From positions 806,001 through 870,000 of the forward strand of contig CAWDIB010000004.1 of assembly GCA_963802275.1 (NCBI GenBank): 64,000 bases of DNA, given 5' to 3'. Within the stretch, counting starts at the first letter, position 1. Each line of letters starts with the position of its first letter. A program made the translations under genes and the position numbers. The stretch comes from CAZMZW01 sp963802275 (GTDB taxonomy: Bacteria > Chloroflexota > Anaerolineae > Anaerolineales > Anaerolineaceae). Positions 46,536 through 56,236 of the stretch are shown here, piece after piece. The notes under the pieces were generated by a model that did no database searches, was not told the DNA's origin, and worked only from the letters and a program-made list of their open reading frames with translations.

Positions 46536-47454
46536 TCATTTTTCTTAGTTTGGATCTTAGAAACCAATACAATTTCAGCGGGTGGAATAGATAAAAAAAG
46601 ACTTCCCCCCACATGCGTGAATGCCACCTGGTCAAGGGCAGGATCTCCAATTCCCGCCACAACCGGCTTAATGAAAATGGGACTGGTTTGATCTGACCCT
46701 TGGAGAAGTGATGCGTGCAATCTCTTAACAAGAAAATGGTGCAATCACCACCAGCCAAGGTCACATTTTGCCTGGTTTCAGGCAGGTGATAATGGGGCTG
46801 ACCGTTGGCCAAATGGCTGTAATCATGGTCCTGATGAATGGCTGTGATGGCATCTGACACATCAATCAGCGGCCAGCCTTCAAAGCGGCTTTTATACAAC
46901 ATCCAGTTATCCCAGCCGGCACGGCCGATGGCAAAATCGGGAACATCCAGGTAGCAATCCCGCGGAAAAATGAAATAATCACTGCCCATCGGGGGATGTC
47001 GGCTGCCCGATAGTCTCACCCGTTTCAGAAGCCCATCATAAAATCCGGGATGATATTTCAACTCTTCTTTTACCGCAAAGTCCCAACGCTGGCCAGCTAA
47101 AACAAATTTTTGAAAAGAATTGGCTGCCTTTTTTAACGTGTCAAGGCAATCCGGTGTCATCATCACATCCGTATTGACGATGGCTAGGTATGGGCTTTTT
47201 GAATTTTGCCGGGCGATTTCAAACATGGAGCTGATCAGGGGCGTGCCAAGGGAATTCCTCTTCACCTGCGGAAAAAATTCAACCCCATACTTCCCGGCTG
47301 CCTGTTTGACCCCTGTTTCTTCCCCAATAAGAAAAACTTTAACCTGGGAACCAAGATTCACCCATGAAGTCAGCGCATTACCCTGGATGACACTTACAAG
47401 AGGATTGGTGAACGGTTTGGGCGTGGAGAAGATAGTCAGCAAGGGATCGCTCAT
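46525..47454 (-). CDS. Glycosyltransferase-like protein (GT-A, GT2-related)
   Basis: 309 residues. YLAIVNTDVMMTPDCLDTL gives a DxD-like metal site, GWDNWMLYKSRF an acceptor-region acidic residue, and the N-terminus LLTIFSTPKPF replaces the usual GT2 opening. Such proteins occur in glycan loci with unknown transfer activity. ATGA overlap with spsF upstream. Confidence 0.65.
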   Translation of the reverse strand: MSDPLLTIFSTPKPFTNPLVSVIQGNALTSWVNLGSQVKVFLIGEETGVKQAAGKYGVEFFPQVKRNSLGTPLISSMFEIARQNSKSPYLAIVNTDVMMTPDCLDTLKKAANSFQKFVLAGQRWDFAVKEELKYHPGFYDGLLKRVRLSGSRHPPMGSDYFIFPRDCYLDVPDFAIGRAGWDNWMLYKSRFEGWPLIDVSDAITAIHQDHDYSHLANGQPHYHLPETRQNVTLAGGDCTIFLLRDCTHHFSKGQIKPVPFSLSRLWRELEILPLTRWHSRMWGEVFFYLFHPLKLYWFLRSKLRKMISG

Positions 47455-48257
47455 TTCTTGGTCCTCTTCACCCTCTCATCAACGTCCAAGTAGGATTTAT
47501 GCTTTACCAGAGCATTAATTTTCATCAATTCGGGCTGCTGCTTCAAGAGATCAATCACTTCCAGCCAGCCAAAATCCATTCGGCAGGATTGTTTTTCTGC
47601 GACGGCCTGGATGAATAAAAGATCTTCGGGAGTATCCACCGTCCAGCGGTATGAGCCATAATCCATGGGATGATCAACGATGCACATCTTAAACTGTTCG
47701 GGGTGCTGGTAAATGTACGGCATGACATGTTCGCGTTGGTAAAGCTCGTCCGCTTCCTGCCATGCTTTTTCCAGCGCAGGCATCGCCACGATCTCCACAT
47801 CCAGGCCGATCGGGAAGGTGCGTTTATAGGGCGGCGGCAAGCGGTTGGCAGCAAAATCAGCCCCGGATTCGGTGAAAGCCGCAAATGCTTGGTCGATCAA
47901 GTCAGGATCGATGAACGGGCAATCGGCAGTGAGACGCACAATGACATCAGCATGATATTTCCGTCCAGCCCGAACAAAACGATCCAGCACATCAGCCGGG
48001 CTTCCACGATAATACTCGATGCCATGTTCCCGGCAGTAATTTTCCAAGATATCATCGGCAGCATCCGTGGTCATGGCAACCGCCAATTCATTGATACATG
48101 TGGCTCTTTGAGCACGTTGAACCACCCATTCCATCATCGGCCTGCCGCATATTTCTTTCATCACCTTGCCCGGCAGCCGGCTGGAGCCCATGCGCGCCTG
48201 AATGATTGCCACTATATTAAGATCGGGATGATTTGAGGCATTAACTTGATTAATCAT
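47451..48257 (-). CDS. spsF: SpsF/PseF-type cytidylyltransferase family protein
   Basis: 268 residues. IVAIIQARMGSSRLPGKVMKEICG is the signature of the SpsF / CMP-acidic sugar nucleotidyltransferase family; RLTADCPFIDPDLID and GLDVEIV follow. With the PseI/SpsE-like synthase nearby it likely forms a CMP-nonulosonic acid. Coupled by ATGA overlaps to both neighbours. Confidence 0.87.
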   Translation of the reverse strand: MINQVNASNHPDLNIVAIIQARMGSSRLPGKVMKEICGRPMMEWVVQRAQRATCINELAVAMTTDAADDILENYCREHGIEYYRGSPADVLDRFVRAGRKYHADVIVRLTADCPFIDPDLIDQAFAAFTESGADFAANRLPPPYKRTFPIGLDVEIVAMPALEKAWQEADELYQREHVMPYIYQHPEQFKMCIVDHPMDYGSYRWTVDTPEDLLFIQAVAEKQSCRMDFGWLEVIDLLKQQPELMKINALVKHKSYLDVDERVKRTKK

Positions 48258-49381
48258 CGCGTGAGGATCTTCCCGACATTAAGACCAGCAACCTTGTCAT
48301 AAGTGGACAATAGGGTCAGAGAATTCTTCTTCCAGTCCGCCTTTTGCAAAGCAGTTTGACGGGCATTCTGCCTGTAGGTATGCAGGTTGCCCTGTTGCTG
48401 ATAGGCATCCAGCATTCCCTCCGCCAGGTTTTGCCAATCCCCGTCTTTGAACAACCAGCCCTGATTTCCAGTCTGCACCCATTCCCGGTTGGCTATGATA
48501 TCCGAAACCAGCACCGGGCAGCCACAGCCGAGGGCTTCCATGAGGGAAACGGATGACCCGTCGCTGTGGGAAGCGCTGACGTATAGGTCGGCTACCTGGT
48601 AATACGCGGGTAAACCGGCATACTCCACCCGTCCCGCGAAGAATACACGGTCACCCAACCCGGAATCATTTACCATTTTTCGCAATAATCCTTCCTGCGA
48701 CCCACCGCCCACCAGCACGAGAATGGCATTTTGCATCCCGCCAGCATTTTCACAAAATGCGCGTACCACCAATTCCACCCCATAACGTGGCTCCCAATTT
48801 CGTGTACACAGAATGACAAAATTATCCTTCCATTGATGTCGCTGTCGTAAAGGGGAGATTTTTGATGGTTTGAATATATCCAGATCGATCCCCCAGGGAA
48901 AGATGGTTGTACGTTCCCTGTCAAAACCAAGTGAGACTGCCTTTTCCTGCACTGCCTGGCAGTCGCCAATCATCCAGTCACTACGTTTGAGGGTAAAGCG
49001 GGTAACCGCCTGCCAAATCAAATCCCGGTCAGCGTCCATTAATAAATCCGTTCCCCAAGACATGCTGATGAGAGGGTGAAAGTCATTCAACGCCGCCAGG
49101 AAAGATACTTTTTGAATCGGCCCGGCATGCACCAGGTCAGGCTGGAGGGAATGGAGCACCTTCTTGAATTCGTTTTTCAGCCTGCCATAATTGAGCCACT
49201 GGCCGGGATTCTGTTCATTAGCCCATGAGACTGGATGAATCGTCGCGGGCAAGCGGCGGTTTTCTAGGACCAGGTTCTTTTCCAACTTCAACCAATAAAT
49301 TTCATGTTCGCTCTGCGCCAGTGCAGAGAGGAAGCGAAAATCATGCGGGCTGTATCCCTGGGAACAATAAAGAATTTTCAA
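48254..49381 (-). CDS. Glycosyltransferase family 4 (group 1)
   Basis: 375 residues, retaining GT-B enzyme. SYNTAX of the family is visible: ILCTRNWEPRYGVELVVRAF, LVGGGSQEGLLRKM and the E-x7-E-type motif SHSDGSSVSLMEALGCGCPVLVSD. The start is a TTG at 49381 (MKILYCSQGYSPHD). Lies between the NeuB-type synthase and spsF genes and may transfer the sugar they activate or a neighbouring residue. Confidence 0.87.
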   Translation of the reverse strand: MKILYCSQGYSPHDFRFLSALAQSEHEIYWLKLEKNLVLENRRLPATIHPVSWANEQNPGQWLNYGRLKNEFKKVLHSLQPDLVHAGPIQKVSFLAALNDFHPLISMSWGTDLLMDADRDLIWQAVTRFTLKRSDWMIGDCQAVQEKAVSLGFDRERTTIFPWGIDLDIFKPSKISPLRQRHQWKDNFVILCTRNWEPRYGVELVVRAFCENAGGMQNAILVLVGGGSQEGLLRKMVNDSGLGDRVFFAGRVEYAGLPAYYQVADLYVSASHSDGSSVSLMEALGCGCPVLVSDIIANREWVQTGNQGWLFKDGDWQNLAEGMLDAYQQQGNLHTYRQNARQTALQKADWKKNSLTLLSTYDKVAGLNVGKILTR

Positions 49382-49397
49382 GTGATGTAACTAAACT

Positions 49398-50468
49398 CTA
49401 CCCAATCAGGTCTTTCCAGCACAATTCCTGACCTGCTTTTAATGAAACAGCCGCCCGCAAGCCAACCACGTTTTGGATCTGGTCCGGCTTAATGGCACCG
49501 GGAGTGGCGGGGCGAAGCACATCAATCATCCCACGGTCAAAGATCTCTCCCGCAGCTATATCGCGGGCAGCCCGCAGGCAGCGGCGCTGAATGATCACAG
49601 TATCCTTTTCATTCTGAGCCACCACCTTATCCGCCGAGCCAAGCGCCCTATCCAGACGGCGGGTATTTTCCACCATGTCAGCCCATGTGGTTGGATTCAT
49701 GGCAAATTTATGGTCAGGCCCTTCACGCTGATTATCATCCGTGAAGTGTTTCTCAATCACACGTGCACCCAGGGTGACTGCGCCGAGAACGGTGGCATGC
49801 CCGGGAGTATGATCCGACAGCCCCAGCACAACCTGCGGAAACATTTGCGCATAGGTTTTGAGCACATTGAGATGGATGTGGTCAAAATTTTCCAACGAGG
49901 CGGTGTAATTGGTATTGCATTGCATGAGTACCAGCTGCGGGTTGATGGCAAGGATGGCGTGCACCGCGCGCTGCACCTCCCCAATGGTTGCCGCGCCGGT
50001 GGCAAGCAGAACTGGTTTCCCCTTGGCAGCCATCCGTTCCAGCGCTTCCAGCCAGTCAATCTCACCAGAACCGATCTTGTACGCCGGCATGAAGGCATCC
50101 AATTGATCGACCGCCTCGAAATCATATGGCGATGAAAAATACTCGATACCCGTTCTTTCGCAGGTCTCCTTCAGAACAGGTGTCCAATCGAAAGGCACGG
50201 ATGCACCCTGGTAAACCTCAAAAACAGATTTCTTCCAGACAGCCTGATGGGACTGCTGGCCACCCAGTGAGCGAAAACCGTAATCGGATACGATCTTGGG
50301 AGCGGAAAAATTCTGGAACTTGGCCGCATCGGCACCTGCCTCTTTCGCCAATTTGATCAACAGCTTTGCCCTTTCAATGTCCCCATCGTGGTTGGCGGCG
50401 ATATCGGCAATGAAATAAGTGGGGTGTTGGAATCCTATCTTCTGCTTACCTATCGTTATTTCCATCAT
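49398..50468 (-). CDS. PseI/SpsE-type nonulosonic acid synthase with SAF domain
   Basis: Second NeuB-family synthase. 356 residues: barrel with FIADIAANHDGDIERAKLLI, DAAKFQNF, EYFSSPYDFEAVDQL, GLSDHTPGHATVLGA, ARVIEKHFTDD; C-terminal SAF domain (about 290-356; RCLRAARDIAAGEIF and RPATPGAIKP). The family makes pseudaminic, legionaminic or sialic acids. GAGGAG precedes the paired ATGs; ATGA overlap with the reductase upstream. Confidence 0.9.
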   Translation of the reverse strand: MMEITIGKQKIGFQHPTYFIADIAANHDGDIERAKLLIKLAKEAGADAAKFQNFSAPKIVSDYGFRSLGGQQSHQAVWKKSVFEVYQGASVPFDWTPVLKETCERTGIEYFSSPYDFEAVDQLDAFMPAYKIGSGEIDWLEALERMAAKGKPVLLATGAATIGEVQRAVHAILAINPQLVLMQCNTNYTASLENFDHIHLNVLKTYAQMFPQVVLGLSDHTPGHATVLGAVTLGARVIEKHFTDDNQREGPDHKFAMNPTTWADMVENTRRLDRALGSADKVVAQNEKDTVIIQRRCLRAARDIAAGEIFDRGMIDVLRPATPGAIKPDQIQNVVGLRAAVSLKAGQELCWKDLIG

Positions 50469-51415
50469 TCATCTCCTCTCACATCATCCACATCTTTGGC
50501 AGGCCAGTATGATTTTAATTTTTCCGGGTATCCATCTTCAAACAACTGGTGAAATTTTTGCAGACTGGATTGTTGATCCGGAATGGGCAGGGCAAGGATC
50601 CCCTTTAATTTTTCTATATTGAGGGTTAGATTTGGCGAACGGGGGGCTTTCAAGCCTCCGCGATTAACAGAGACCGATTCAACCAGCCCCTCATTCAAAC
50701 CGAATAATCTGGCAATGCTGACGCCAAATTCATATTTACTGAGACTCTGTGGGCTGACAACATGGTAAAGTCCCTTGAGGTCTTTATTGACCATTTCAAA
50801 AAGAATATCGCCGAGATGCTGAACCAACAAGGGGCAGAAGAAGACATCGTTAAAGCCAAATACACGCGTGCCGGCAGCCAGGTTGTATAAAAAGAATTCC
50901 GCCAGACTGCGCTTGCCGGTAAGACTGTATCCAAAAAAATTGACCCGGACCACAAGAGATCGGGGATCGCTGCGCAGGACTGCCTGCTCCCCTTCCAGCT
51001 TGGTTCTGGCATACACACTCAAAGGGTTTGGCTGATCAGTTTCGGAGTAATTTCCCTTCTGTCCATCAAAGACTGCGTCGGTGGAGAAATGAACCAATTG
51101 GATGGAATGGTGTTGGCTGATCACTGCCAATCTTTCCGGCAGGGTGACATTTAATTCTTTGGCAGAAACCGGGTCACTTTCACACGCTTCCAAATTGGCC
51201 AGTGCTGCGCAATTAAAAATAATATCCGGCCTGGCTTCATCAATACATGCAGATAACTCACGTTCGTCTTTTAAATCAGCCTGGATGACATTGAAGGGCA
51301 CCTTCGCCAAGTCATGCGAATAAACCGTGCCAAAAACCTCCCCCTTTTCCTGGGCTTGCAAGGCGAGGTTCAGCCCCAGCAGACCGCTCGCACCGGTAAT
51401 CAAAAAGCGCGTCAT
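50465..51415 (-). CDS. RmlD-like NAD-dependent sugar reductase/epimerase
   Basis: 316 residues of the dTDP-4-dehydrorhamnose reductase superfamily: FLITGASGLLGLNLAL, FNCAALANLEACE, HFSTDAVFDGQKG, YARTKLEGE with the catalytic Tyr-x3-Lys. It follows PseB by 14 bases and precedes the synthase, so it may reduce the PseB keto product as CapF does after CapE. That pairing is inference; its exact sugar is unknown. Confidence 0.85.
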   Translation of the reverse strand: MTRFLITGASGLLGLNLALQAQEKGEVFGTVYSHDLAKVPFNVIQADLKDERELSACIDEARPDIIFNCAALANLEACESDPVSAKELNVTLPERLAVISQHHSIQLVHFSTDAVFDGQKGNYSETDQPNPLSVYARTKLEGEQAVLRSDPRSLVVRVNFFGYSLTGKRSLAEFFLYNLAAGTRVFGFNDVFFCPLLVQHLGDILFEMVNKDLKGLYHVVSPQSLSKYEFGVSIARLFGLNEGLVESVSVNRGGLKAPRSPNLTLNIEKLKGILALPIPDQQSSLQKFHQLFEDGYPEKLKSYWPAKDVDDVRGDE

Positions 51416-51429
51416 GGCAATTGCCCGTG

Positions 51430-52416
51430 CTATTCCTCTTCCACTGAACCAGTCATCTGGCGCAGCTGGTCAACCGTCAGCCATACCTGGTTGGTATTGC
51501 TGGCATAGCGGAAATCATCCGCGATCAATTTTCCTTTTTGCTCCCAGTCACGGCCGAACCAGAATGCCTCAGCCGGCTGGACCACATACATGTCTTCCAT
51601 TTCCACCACCGTGCGGGCTTCATCCTCAGAGATGAGCACCTCATGCAGCTTTTCCCCCGGGCGAATGCCAATAATCTCAATTTTGGATTTGGGTGCAATG
51701 GCAGCCGCCAGGTCCTTGACCTTCATGCTGGCAATCTTGGGCACAAACACCTCACCACCATGCATCTCTTCCAGGCAACGGATGACAAAACGCACACCCT
51801 GATCAAGGGAAATCCAGAAGCGGGTCATGCGTTCATCGGTAATCGTAATAGCCCCGTTGTTTTTCTGCTGCAGAAAAATGGGCACCACGCTGCCGCGGCT
51901 GCCCACCACGTTGCCATAACGCACACAACTGAAGCGCGCTTTTTTGCCTGCTGCATAAGCATTGGACTGTACGAAAAGTTTTTCCGCAGCCAGTTTGGTG
52001 GCGCCGTATAAATTGACCGGATTGACCGCCTTATCGGTGCTGAGGGCAATCACTCGCTCCACGCCCGTGTCGAGGGCGGCATCAATGACATTGCCGCTTC
52101 CCAGCACATTGGTTTTTACCGCCTCCATGGGATTATATTCGCACGCGGGCACCTGCTTGAGGGCAGCCGCATGCACCACATAATCCACCCCTTCAAAGGC
52201 GCGTTTCAAACGCGGATAATCGCGAATATCGCCGATAAAGTAGCGCAGGGAAGGGTGATTGAACCCCTTAACCCTCATCTCATGCTGCTTGAGCTCATCG
52301 CGGCTGAAGATGATGATCTTCTCAGGATGGTATTCCTCCAGCATGATTTGAATGAATTTTTTTCCAAAAGAGCCGGTTCCACCGGTGACCAGTATGACCT
52401 TGTTTTTCCAATCCAT
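51430..52416 (-). CDS. pseB: UDP-GlcNAc 4,6-dehydratase (PseB/CapE/FlaA1 type)
   Basis: 328 residues. VTGGTGSFGKKF, DIRDYPRLKRAF, HAAALKQVPACEYNP, STDKAVNPVNLYGATKLAAEK with the active-site Tyr/Lys, and MTRFWISLDQGVRF identify the 5-inverting dehydratase family. It converts UDP-GlcNAc to a 4-keto-6-deoxy sugar. I chose the ATG at 52416, six bases after AAGGA; ATGs at 52419 and 52431 are possible. The PseC aminotransferase that normally follows is missing. Confidence 0.9.
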   Translation of the reverse strand: MDWKNKVILVTGGTGSFGKKFIQIMLEEYHPEKIIIFSRDELKQHEMRVKGFNHPSLRYFIGDIRDYPRLKRAFEGVDYVVHAAALKQVPACEYNPMEAVKTNVLGSGNVIDAALDTGVERVIALSTDKAVNPVNLYGATKLAAEKLFVQSNAYAAGKKARFSCVRYGNVVGSRGSVVPIFLQQKNNGAITITDERMTRFWISLDQGVRFVIRCLEEMHGGEVFVPKIASMKVKDLAAAIAPKSKIEIIGIRPGEKLHEVLISEDEARTVVEMEDMYVVQPAEAFWFGRDWEQKGKLIADDFRYASNTNQVWLTVDQLRQMTGSVEEE

Positions 52417-52451
52417 CATTTTTCCTTCCATTGCCTTGCCTTAACTATATT

Positions 52452-53300
52452 TCATTTTTTATCCACAATCACCATTGGATAGGCCCCATTTTCACCCAGA
52501 TATTGCGGGAACCTTTCTTCCAGCCAGTAAATAATCTTCAACCACATCCTGCCACCCAGCCAGGGATGGATCAGCGTTCGCAAAAAGCGGACATTGACAC
52601 TGCGCCAGACGCGTATCTCCAAAGGAACCTGTCCGGCGAGCCTGGCTTTGAGAAGAGGAGCGTTAAATTCCTCCACAAAGGTGCGTGCTGGTTTTTGCAG
52701 GGAATCAGCATTTTGCGGATTATTTTTCTTCTGGCGGGGTTGATCCTTTTTTTGGAGAAAACGTTCCGCCAATGCCATTAATCGGTCAAACCGCTTCATC
52801 AATGGGGAAACCTTCCAGCCATTCACAATCACGGCATGGCTTTTACGCTTCAATACGCGATACACTTCGCGGTAGGCGCTCAGGTGGTCATCCATTACCA
52901 GGTGATGAAAGGTATGCAAAGAAACCGCTCCGTCAAAACAATCGGTACAAAAAGGCAGGCGGGCAGCATCCGCCAGGACATATAAACCATGTCCTTTCAG
53001 TTTTTTACGGGCTTGCTCCAAAGCTGTCAGGGAAATATCCAGGCAAACGCGGAACTGGTATGCGGCAGAATAGGTCAGGTATTCAGGATATTGCACCGGA
53101 CCTGAACCAATATCCAACAGGTATTGTCCTGCCTCGTTGAGAAAACGGTTAACGCGCAGATGGCAGCGGTGGATATACTCGCTGGAGACCGGGCGCAAGT
53201 CTTCAAACCGGGCATTTTGAAATTCCAACCGGCCGGATTTTTTCCAGCCAATTTCATCATAAAACCTGCGCACTTGTCGGGTTGCTTTTTCAGCAGTCAT
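52452..53300 (-). CDS. SAM-dependent methyltransferase, class I
   Basis: About 282 residues. LLDIGSGPVQYPEYL, VCLDISLTAL, ADAARLPFCTDCFDGAVSLHTFHHL define a type 11 methyltransferase; the C-terminal half (Lys/Arg-rich, then LEIRVWRSVNVRFLRTLIHP) is an extension of unknown role. The ATG at 53300 has AGGA upstream and overlaps the end of the capsule gene. Confidence 0.84.
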   Translation of the reverse strand: MTAEKATRQVRRFYDEIGWKKSGRLEFQNARFEDLRPVSSEYIHRCHLRVNRFLNEAGQYLLDIGSGPVQYPEYLTYSAAYQFRVCLDISLTALEQARKKLKGHGLYVLADAARLPFCTDCFDGAVSLHTFHHLVMDDHLSAYREVYRVLKRKSHAVIVNGWKVSPLMKRFDRLMALAERFLQKKDQPRQKKNNPQNADSLQKPARTFVEEFNAPLLKARLAGQVPLEIRVWRSVNVRFLRTLIHPWLGGRMWLKIIYWLEERFPQYLGENGAYPMVIVDKK

Positions 53301-53314
53301 CGTTTCCTGAGGAA

Positions 53315-54964
53315 TTATCCGGACTTGCGAATCACATCCCAATTCAATGGCTCATTGACCAGGTATTTAAACGTGGAGCCAAATTCCTTCCTCCCATTTC
53401 GACTAAAAACCTTTTTAATCGGAAATTGTGCATAATCATTACGCAAGAAATGTATGTGCCAGGGAAAAGGACGCGGGAAATTAAAGAAGAAGCGGTATGC
53501 ATAAGCCCAGGCATTAGCAACCTGTTCATCGCGCAGGCGGGCTTTTTTCGGATTAAACAAGATGATGCCAAGTTCCTTGTAATATCTCAGCCAGGAATCC
53601 GGGTCAATGGTGAAACCGCGGTTGCTGTAATGGGTCTTGCCGCTGACAATGACCGGCACGCCACTCATGGCCATTTCCAGCCCGACCGTGGTGGTGTAGA
53701 CCAGCCCGACATCAGCTGCGGCAATCAGGTCATAGGTATTCACTTTTTCTTCCGGCCGGATGAGATGGATATGTTCCGGCAGGCGCGGCAATACATGGCT
53801 GACCACATCCACCATGGACACCCCATGGGTAAGCACCTCGCCAGGATGAACACGGATGACCAACTGGACATCCTCCCGACCGGCAAAGTACTGCACCGTC
53901 CTTTCTATCCATTCCTGCATCGATTGTGAAAAGATCTGCCGTCCGAGCGTCAGACTATCACCGAGCACGTTGGTGGCCAGGAGCACAACCGGCCGTTGGT
54001 CCAAGCCAAGTTTTTCTCGCGCCTGCTGAACCCCCTCGGCGGGAATGCTTTGCCACAGGCGGGAAAAATTTTTCCAAACCGAAGCCTTTTTGCGGGCTTC
54101 GAACAAAGCTTGAATTTTTTCCGATTCCTCATTGGTCAGGGGCTTTGTCTGATAGGCCTCCCACAACGTATCCGTGTTTTGCAGCATGACCCGGTCATTC
54201 TGCGCCAGCCAGATATGCTGCTTTTGATTGTCAAATTCATAGGACACCACTGGCAATTTGAGATACTTTGCGACCTCATAGACGACACCGAATTCAAATA
54301 TGGTTCCATTCGGCACGATGACCACATCCGGGCGATTTTCCTGAAGCCAGTTTAATGCCGTTCGGGCTGCACTGAGGTTGCGCTGCTGGCGCAGCTGGAA
54401 AATGGTATTTTTTTCGTCAACCATTTCCACCTGGTCGGTGTACTGGGCATCATAGCGGGATACCTGGGTGATACACTCTTCCAATTCAGCCGGGAGGGAT
54501 TTATAGGCAGCGCTGGTGGAAAGAAATGAAACGGTGTGAATACAACCAGCGGCTTTTTTAAATACACGCTGGGCATACAGGTTCTGGCGGCGCAGGTCAA
54601 AACGGTTGATGGGAGTGAACCAATCCGAATAGGGCAGATACCCAAGGGTGACATCATGGCCATCGGCAGCCAGTCCCAATCCGAGGATGGTGGCATGGTT
54701 AAGCCAAATATGGAGGGAAGAGAAAAGGAAAACCTTTTTGCCCGGTTTTAAATCCTTGCGGCATTTTTGAACCTGGGCGCACGCTTCCGGCAAACACTGA
54801 TCCAAAAAACTCAGCGAAAAACGGCTGGTGATGGTGCCGCTGCGATGGCGGAGAAGCCAGTAAATTTCCGCTGTCAAAGGCACTTCCCCTAAAATGCGCT
54901 TGACAAAATCCTTGGTGGCGGTGATGGAATTCCTGCGGTTTTTGCGATGATTCGGTTCAGGCAT
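53315..54964 (-). CDS. Capsule-type GT-B polysaccharide biosynthesis protein
   Basis: 549 residues. LVIRVHPGEVLTHG, LIAAADVGLVYTTTVGLEMAMSGVPVIVSGKTHYS: the HPxE and TVGLE pattern of capsule-synthesis transferases, as in 34111-35719. The N-terminal half includes VFLFSSLHIWLNHATILGLGLAADGHDV. Starts directly after the Wzt stop (TAAATG). Possibly attaches an acidic linker or repeat sugar before export. Confidence 0.78.
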   Translation of the reverse strand: MPEPNHRKNRRNSITATKDFVKRILGEVPLTAEIYWLLRHRSGTITSRFSLSFLDQCLPEACAQVQKCRKDLKPGKKVFLFSSLHIWLNHATILGLGLAADGHDVTLGYLPYSDWFTPINRFDLRRQNLYAQRVFKKAAGCIHTVSFLSTSAAYKSLPAELEECITQVSRYDAQYTDQVEMVDEKNTIFQLRQQRNLSAARTALNWLQENRPDVVIVPNGTIFEFGVVYEVAKYLKLPVVSYEFDNQKQHIWLAQNDRVMLQNTDTLWEAYQTKPLTNEESEKIQALFEARKKASVWKNFSRLWQSIPAEGVQQAREKLGLDQRPVVLLATNVLGDSLTLGRQIFSQSMQEWIERTVQYFAGREDVQLVIRVHPGEVLTHGVSMVDVVSHVLPRLPEHIHLIRPEEKVNTYDLIAAADVGLVYTTTVGLEMAMSGVPVIVSGKTHYSNRGFTIDPDSWLRYYKELGIILFNPKKARLRDEQVANAWAYAYRFFFNFPRPFPWHIHFLRNDYAQFPIKKVFSRNGRKEFGSTFKYLVNEPLNWDVIRKSG

Positions 54965-56230
54965 TTATTTTATTTCCTCTATTTTCCAATCCAGCATGGG
55001 GCGTATGGGGCCGAGACGTTTTTCCGGCCAGTGCATACCGGGCGCGCCGGCCGGGTCAACATTAAAAAGCAATGCCTGTTCATCCTGAAAATAACGCTTG
55101 ATCTTATAGGAACTGGCATTGACACCCACCACAAAACGGCCTTCATTGAAAAAATTGGCCGGGATGCTGCAACGACTGACATAGCGGCCAACCGGTCGCT
55201 GGGCGTGTTTTTCAAATTTATGCGGATCATCCGTGTCAAATGAAGTAAAGACAAATTCGCCACGGGCACTGGTGAGGTAAACGCCCACGCGCAATCCGGT
55301 GATGGGTGCGCTGAGGGCATACTCCACCTCCACCGTGAACGGCTCAACCGAGCGGATGGTATCCACCACTTTGCCGGCATGGTTGCGGATGCGCACGGCA
55401 ATCGGCTGAAAGGGATGGGCGCTGCGCGGGATTTCATCCCGGCTCCATTCCCGCTGCCCTTCCTGGGTCAAGCCATGCGAGAGATAAAAATCAATGGCTT
55501 CCGTGGTGGGTGCTCGAAGCAAGAGATGACCTTTATCCACCACCAGGGTTTCCTCGGTCAGGCGCAGGATGGCGGACATGTTGTGGCTGACAAACAGCAC
55601 CGTGCGGCCTTCGCGGGCGACATCGCTCATCTTGCCCAGGCACTTGCGCTGAAATTCCGCATCGCCCACCGCCAGGACCTCATCCACCACCAGGATCTCC
55701 GGTTCCAGATGGGCAGCCACGGCAAACGCCAGGCGCAAATACATGCCACTGGAATAGCGCTTGACCGGTGTTTCAATGAACTGCGCCACCTCGGCAAAAT
55801 CCACGATTTCATCAAATTTGCGCTCAATTTCAACGCGCCGCATGCCCAGGATGGCGCCGTTGAGATAGATGTTTTCCCGGCCAGTCAACTCGGGATGGAA
55901 GCCGGTGCCCACTTCCAATAAGGATCCAACCCGGCCGTGGATTTCCACTTCACCTTCAGTGGGTTCGGTCACCCGCGAGAGGATTTTCAACAAGGTACTT
56001 TTTCCCGCGCCATTGCGGCCAATGATGCCGAGCACCTGGCCTTGTTTAACTTCAAAAGACACATTGCGCAAAGCCCAGATATACTCAGCTGCTTTATTGT
56101 GTGAAAGGCGCCGGCGGGCTTTGGAAAAGGATTCGGAAAGGGTTTCACGCAAGGTGTTGTACTTGATGACAGGCACACCAATGCGGTAACGCTTTCCCAG
56201 GTTTTGTACACGGATGGATAGATTGCTCAT
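54965..56230 (-). CDS. wzt: Polysaccharide ABC exporter ATP-binding protein with C-terminal glycan-binding domain (Wzt)
   Basis: 421 residues. Nucleotide-binding domain with Walker A GRNGAGKST, a Q-loop region, signature YSSGMYLRL and Walker B PEILVVDEVLAVGDAEF (about 1-245). A C-terminal beta-rich domain (about 260-421) resembles the Wzt carbohydrate-recognition domain, which checks the finished glycan before export. Forms the transporter with the permease 6 bases upstream. Confidence 0.92.
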   Translation of the reverse strand: MSNLSIRVQNLGKRYRIGVPVIKYNTLRETLSESFSKARRRLSHNKAAEYIWALRNVSFEVKQGQVLGIIGRNGAGKSTLLKILSRVTEPTEGEVEIHGRVGSLLEVGTGFHPELTGRENIYLNGAILGMRRVEIERKFDEIVDFAEVAQFIETPVKRYSSGMYLRLAFAVAAHLEPEILVVDEVLAVGDAEFQRKCLGKMSDVAREGRTVLFVSHNMSAILRLTEETLVVDKGHLLLRAPTTEAIDFYLSHGLTQEGQREWSRDEIPRSAHPFQPIAVRIRNHAGKVVDTIRSVEPFTVEVEYALSAPITGLRVGVYLTSARGEFVFTSFDTDDPHKFEKHAQRPVGRYVSRCSIPANFFNEGRFVVGVNASSYKIKRYFQDEQALLFNVDPAGAPGMHWPEKRLGPIRPMLDWKIEEIK

Positions 56231-56236
56231 ACTTGT

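Noticed and set aside
49473..50135. A 220-codon open frame on the plus strand inside the PseI/SpsE-type gene
   Set aside because: It is the shadow of a well-conserved NeuB-family gene on the other strand and has no recognisable motif.
53282..53929. A 215-codon plus-strand frame opposite the capsule GT-B gene
   Set aside because: Antisense to conserved motifs of the real gene, without a ribosome site or family similarity.
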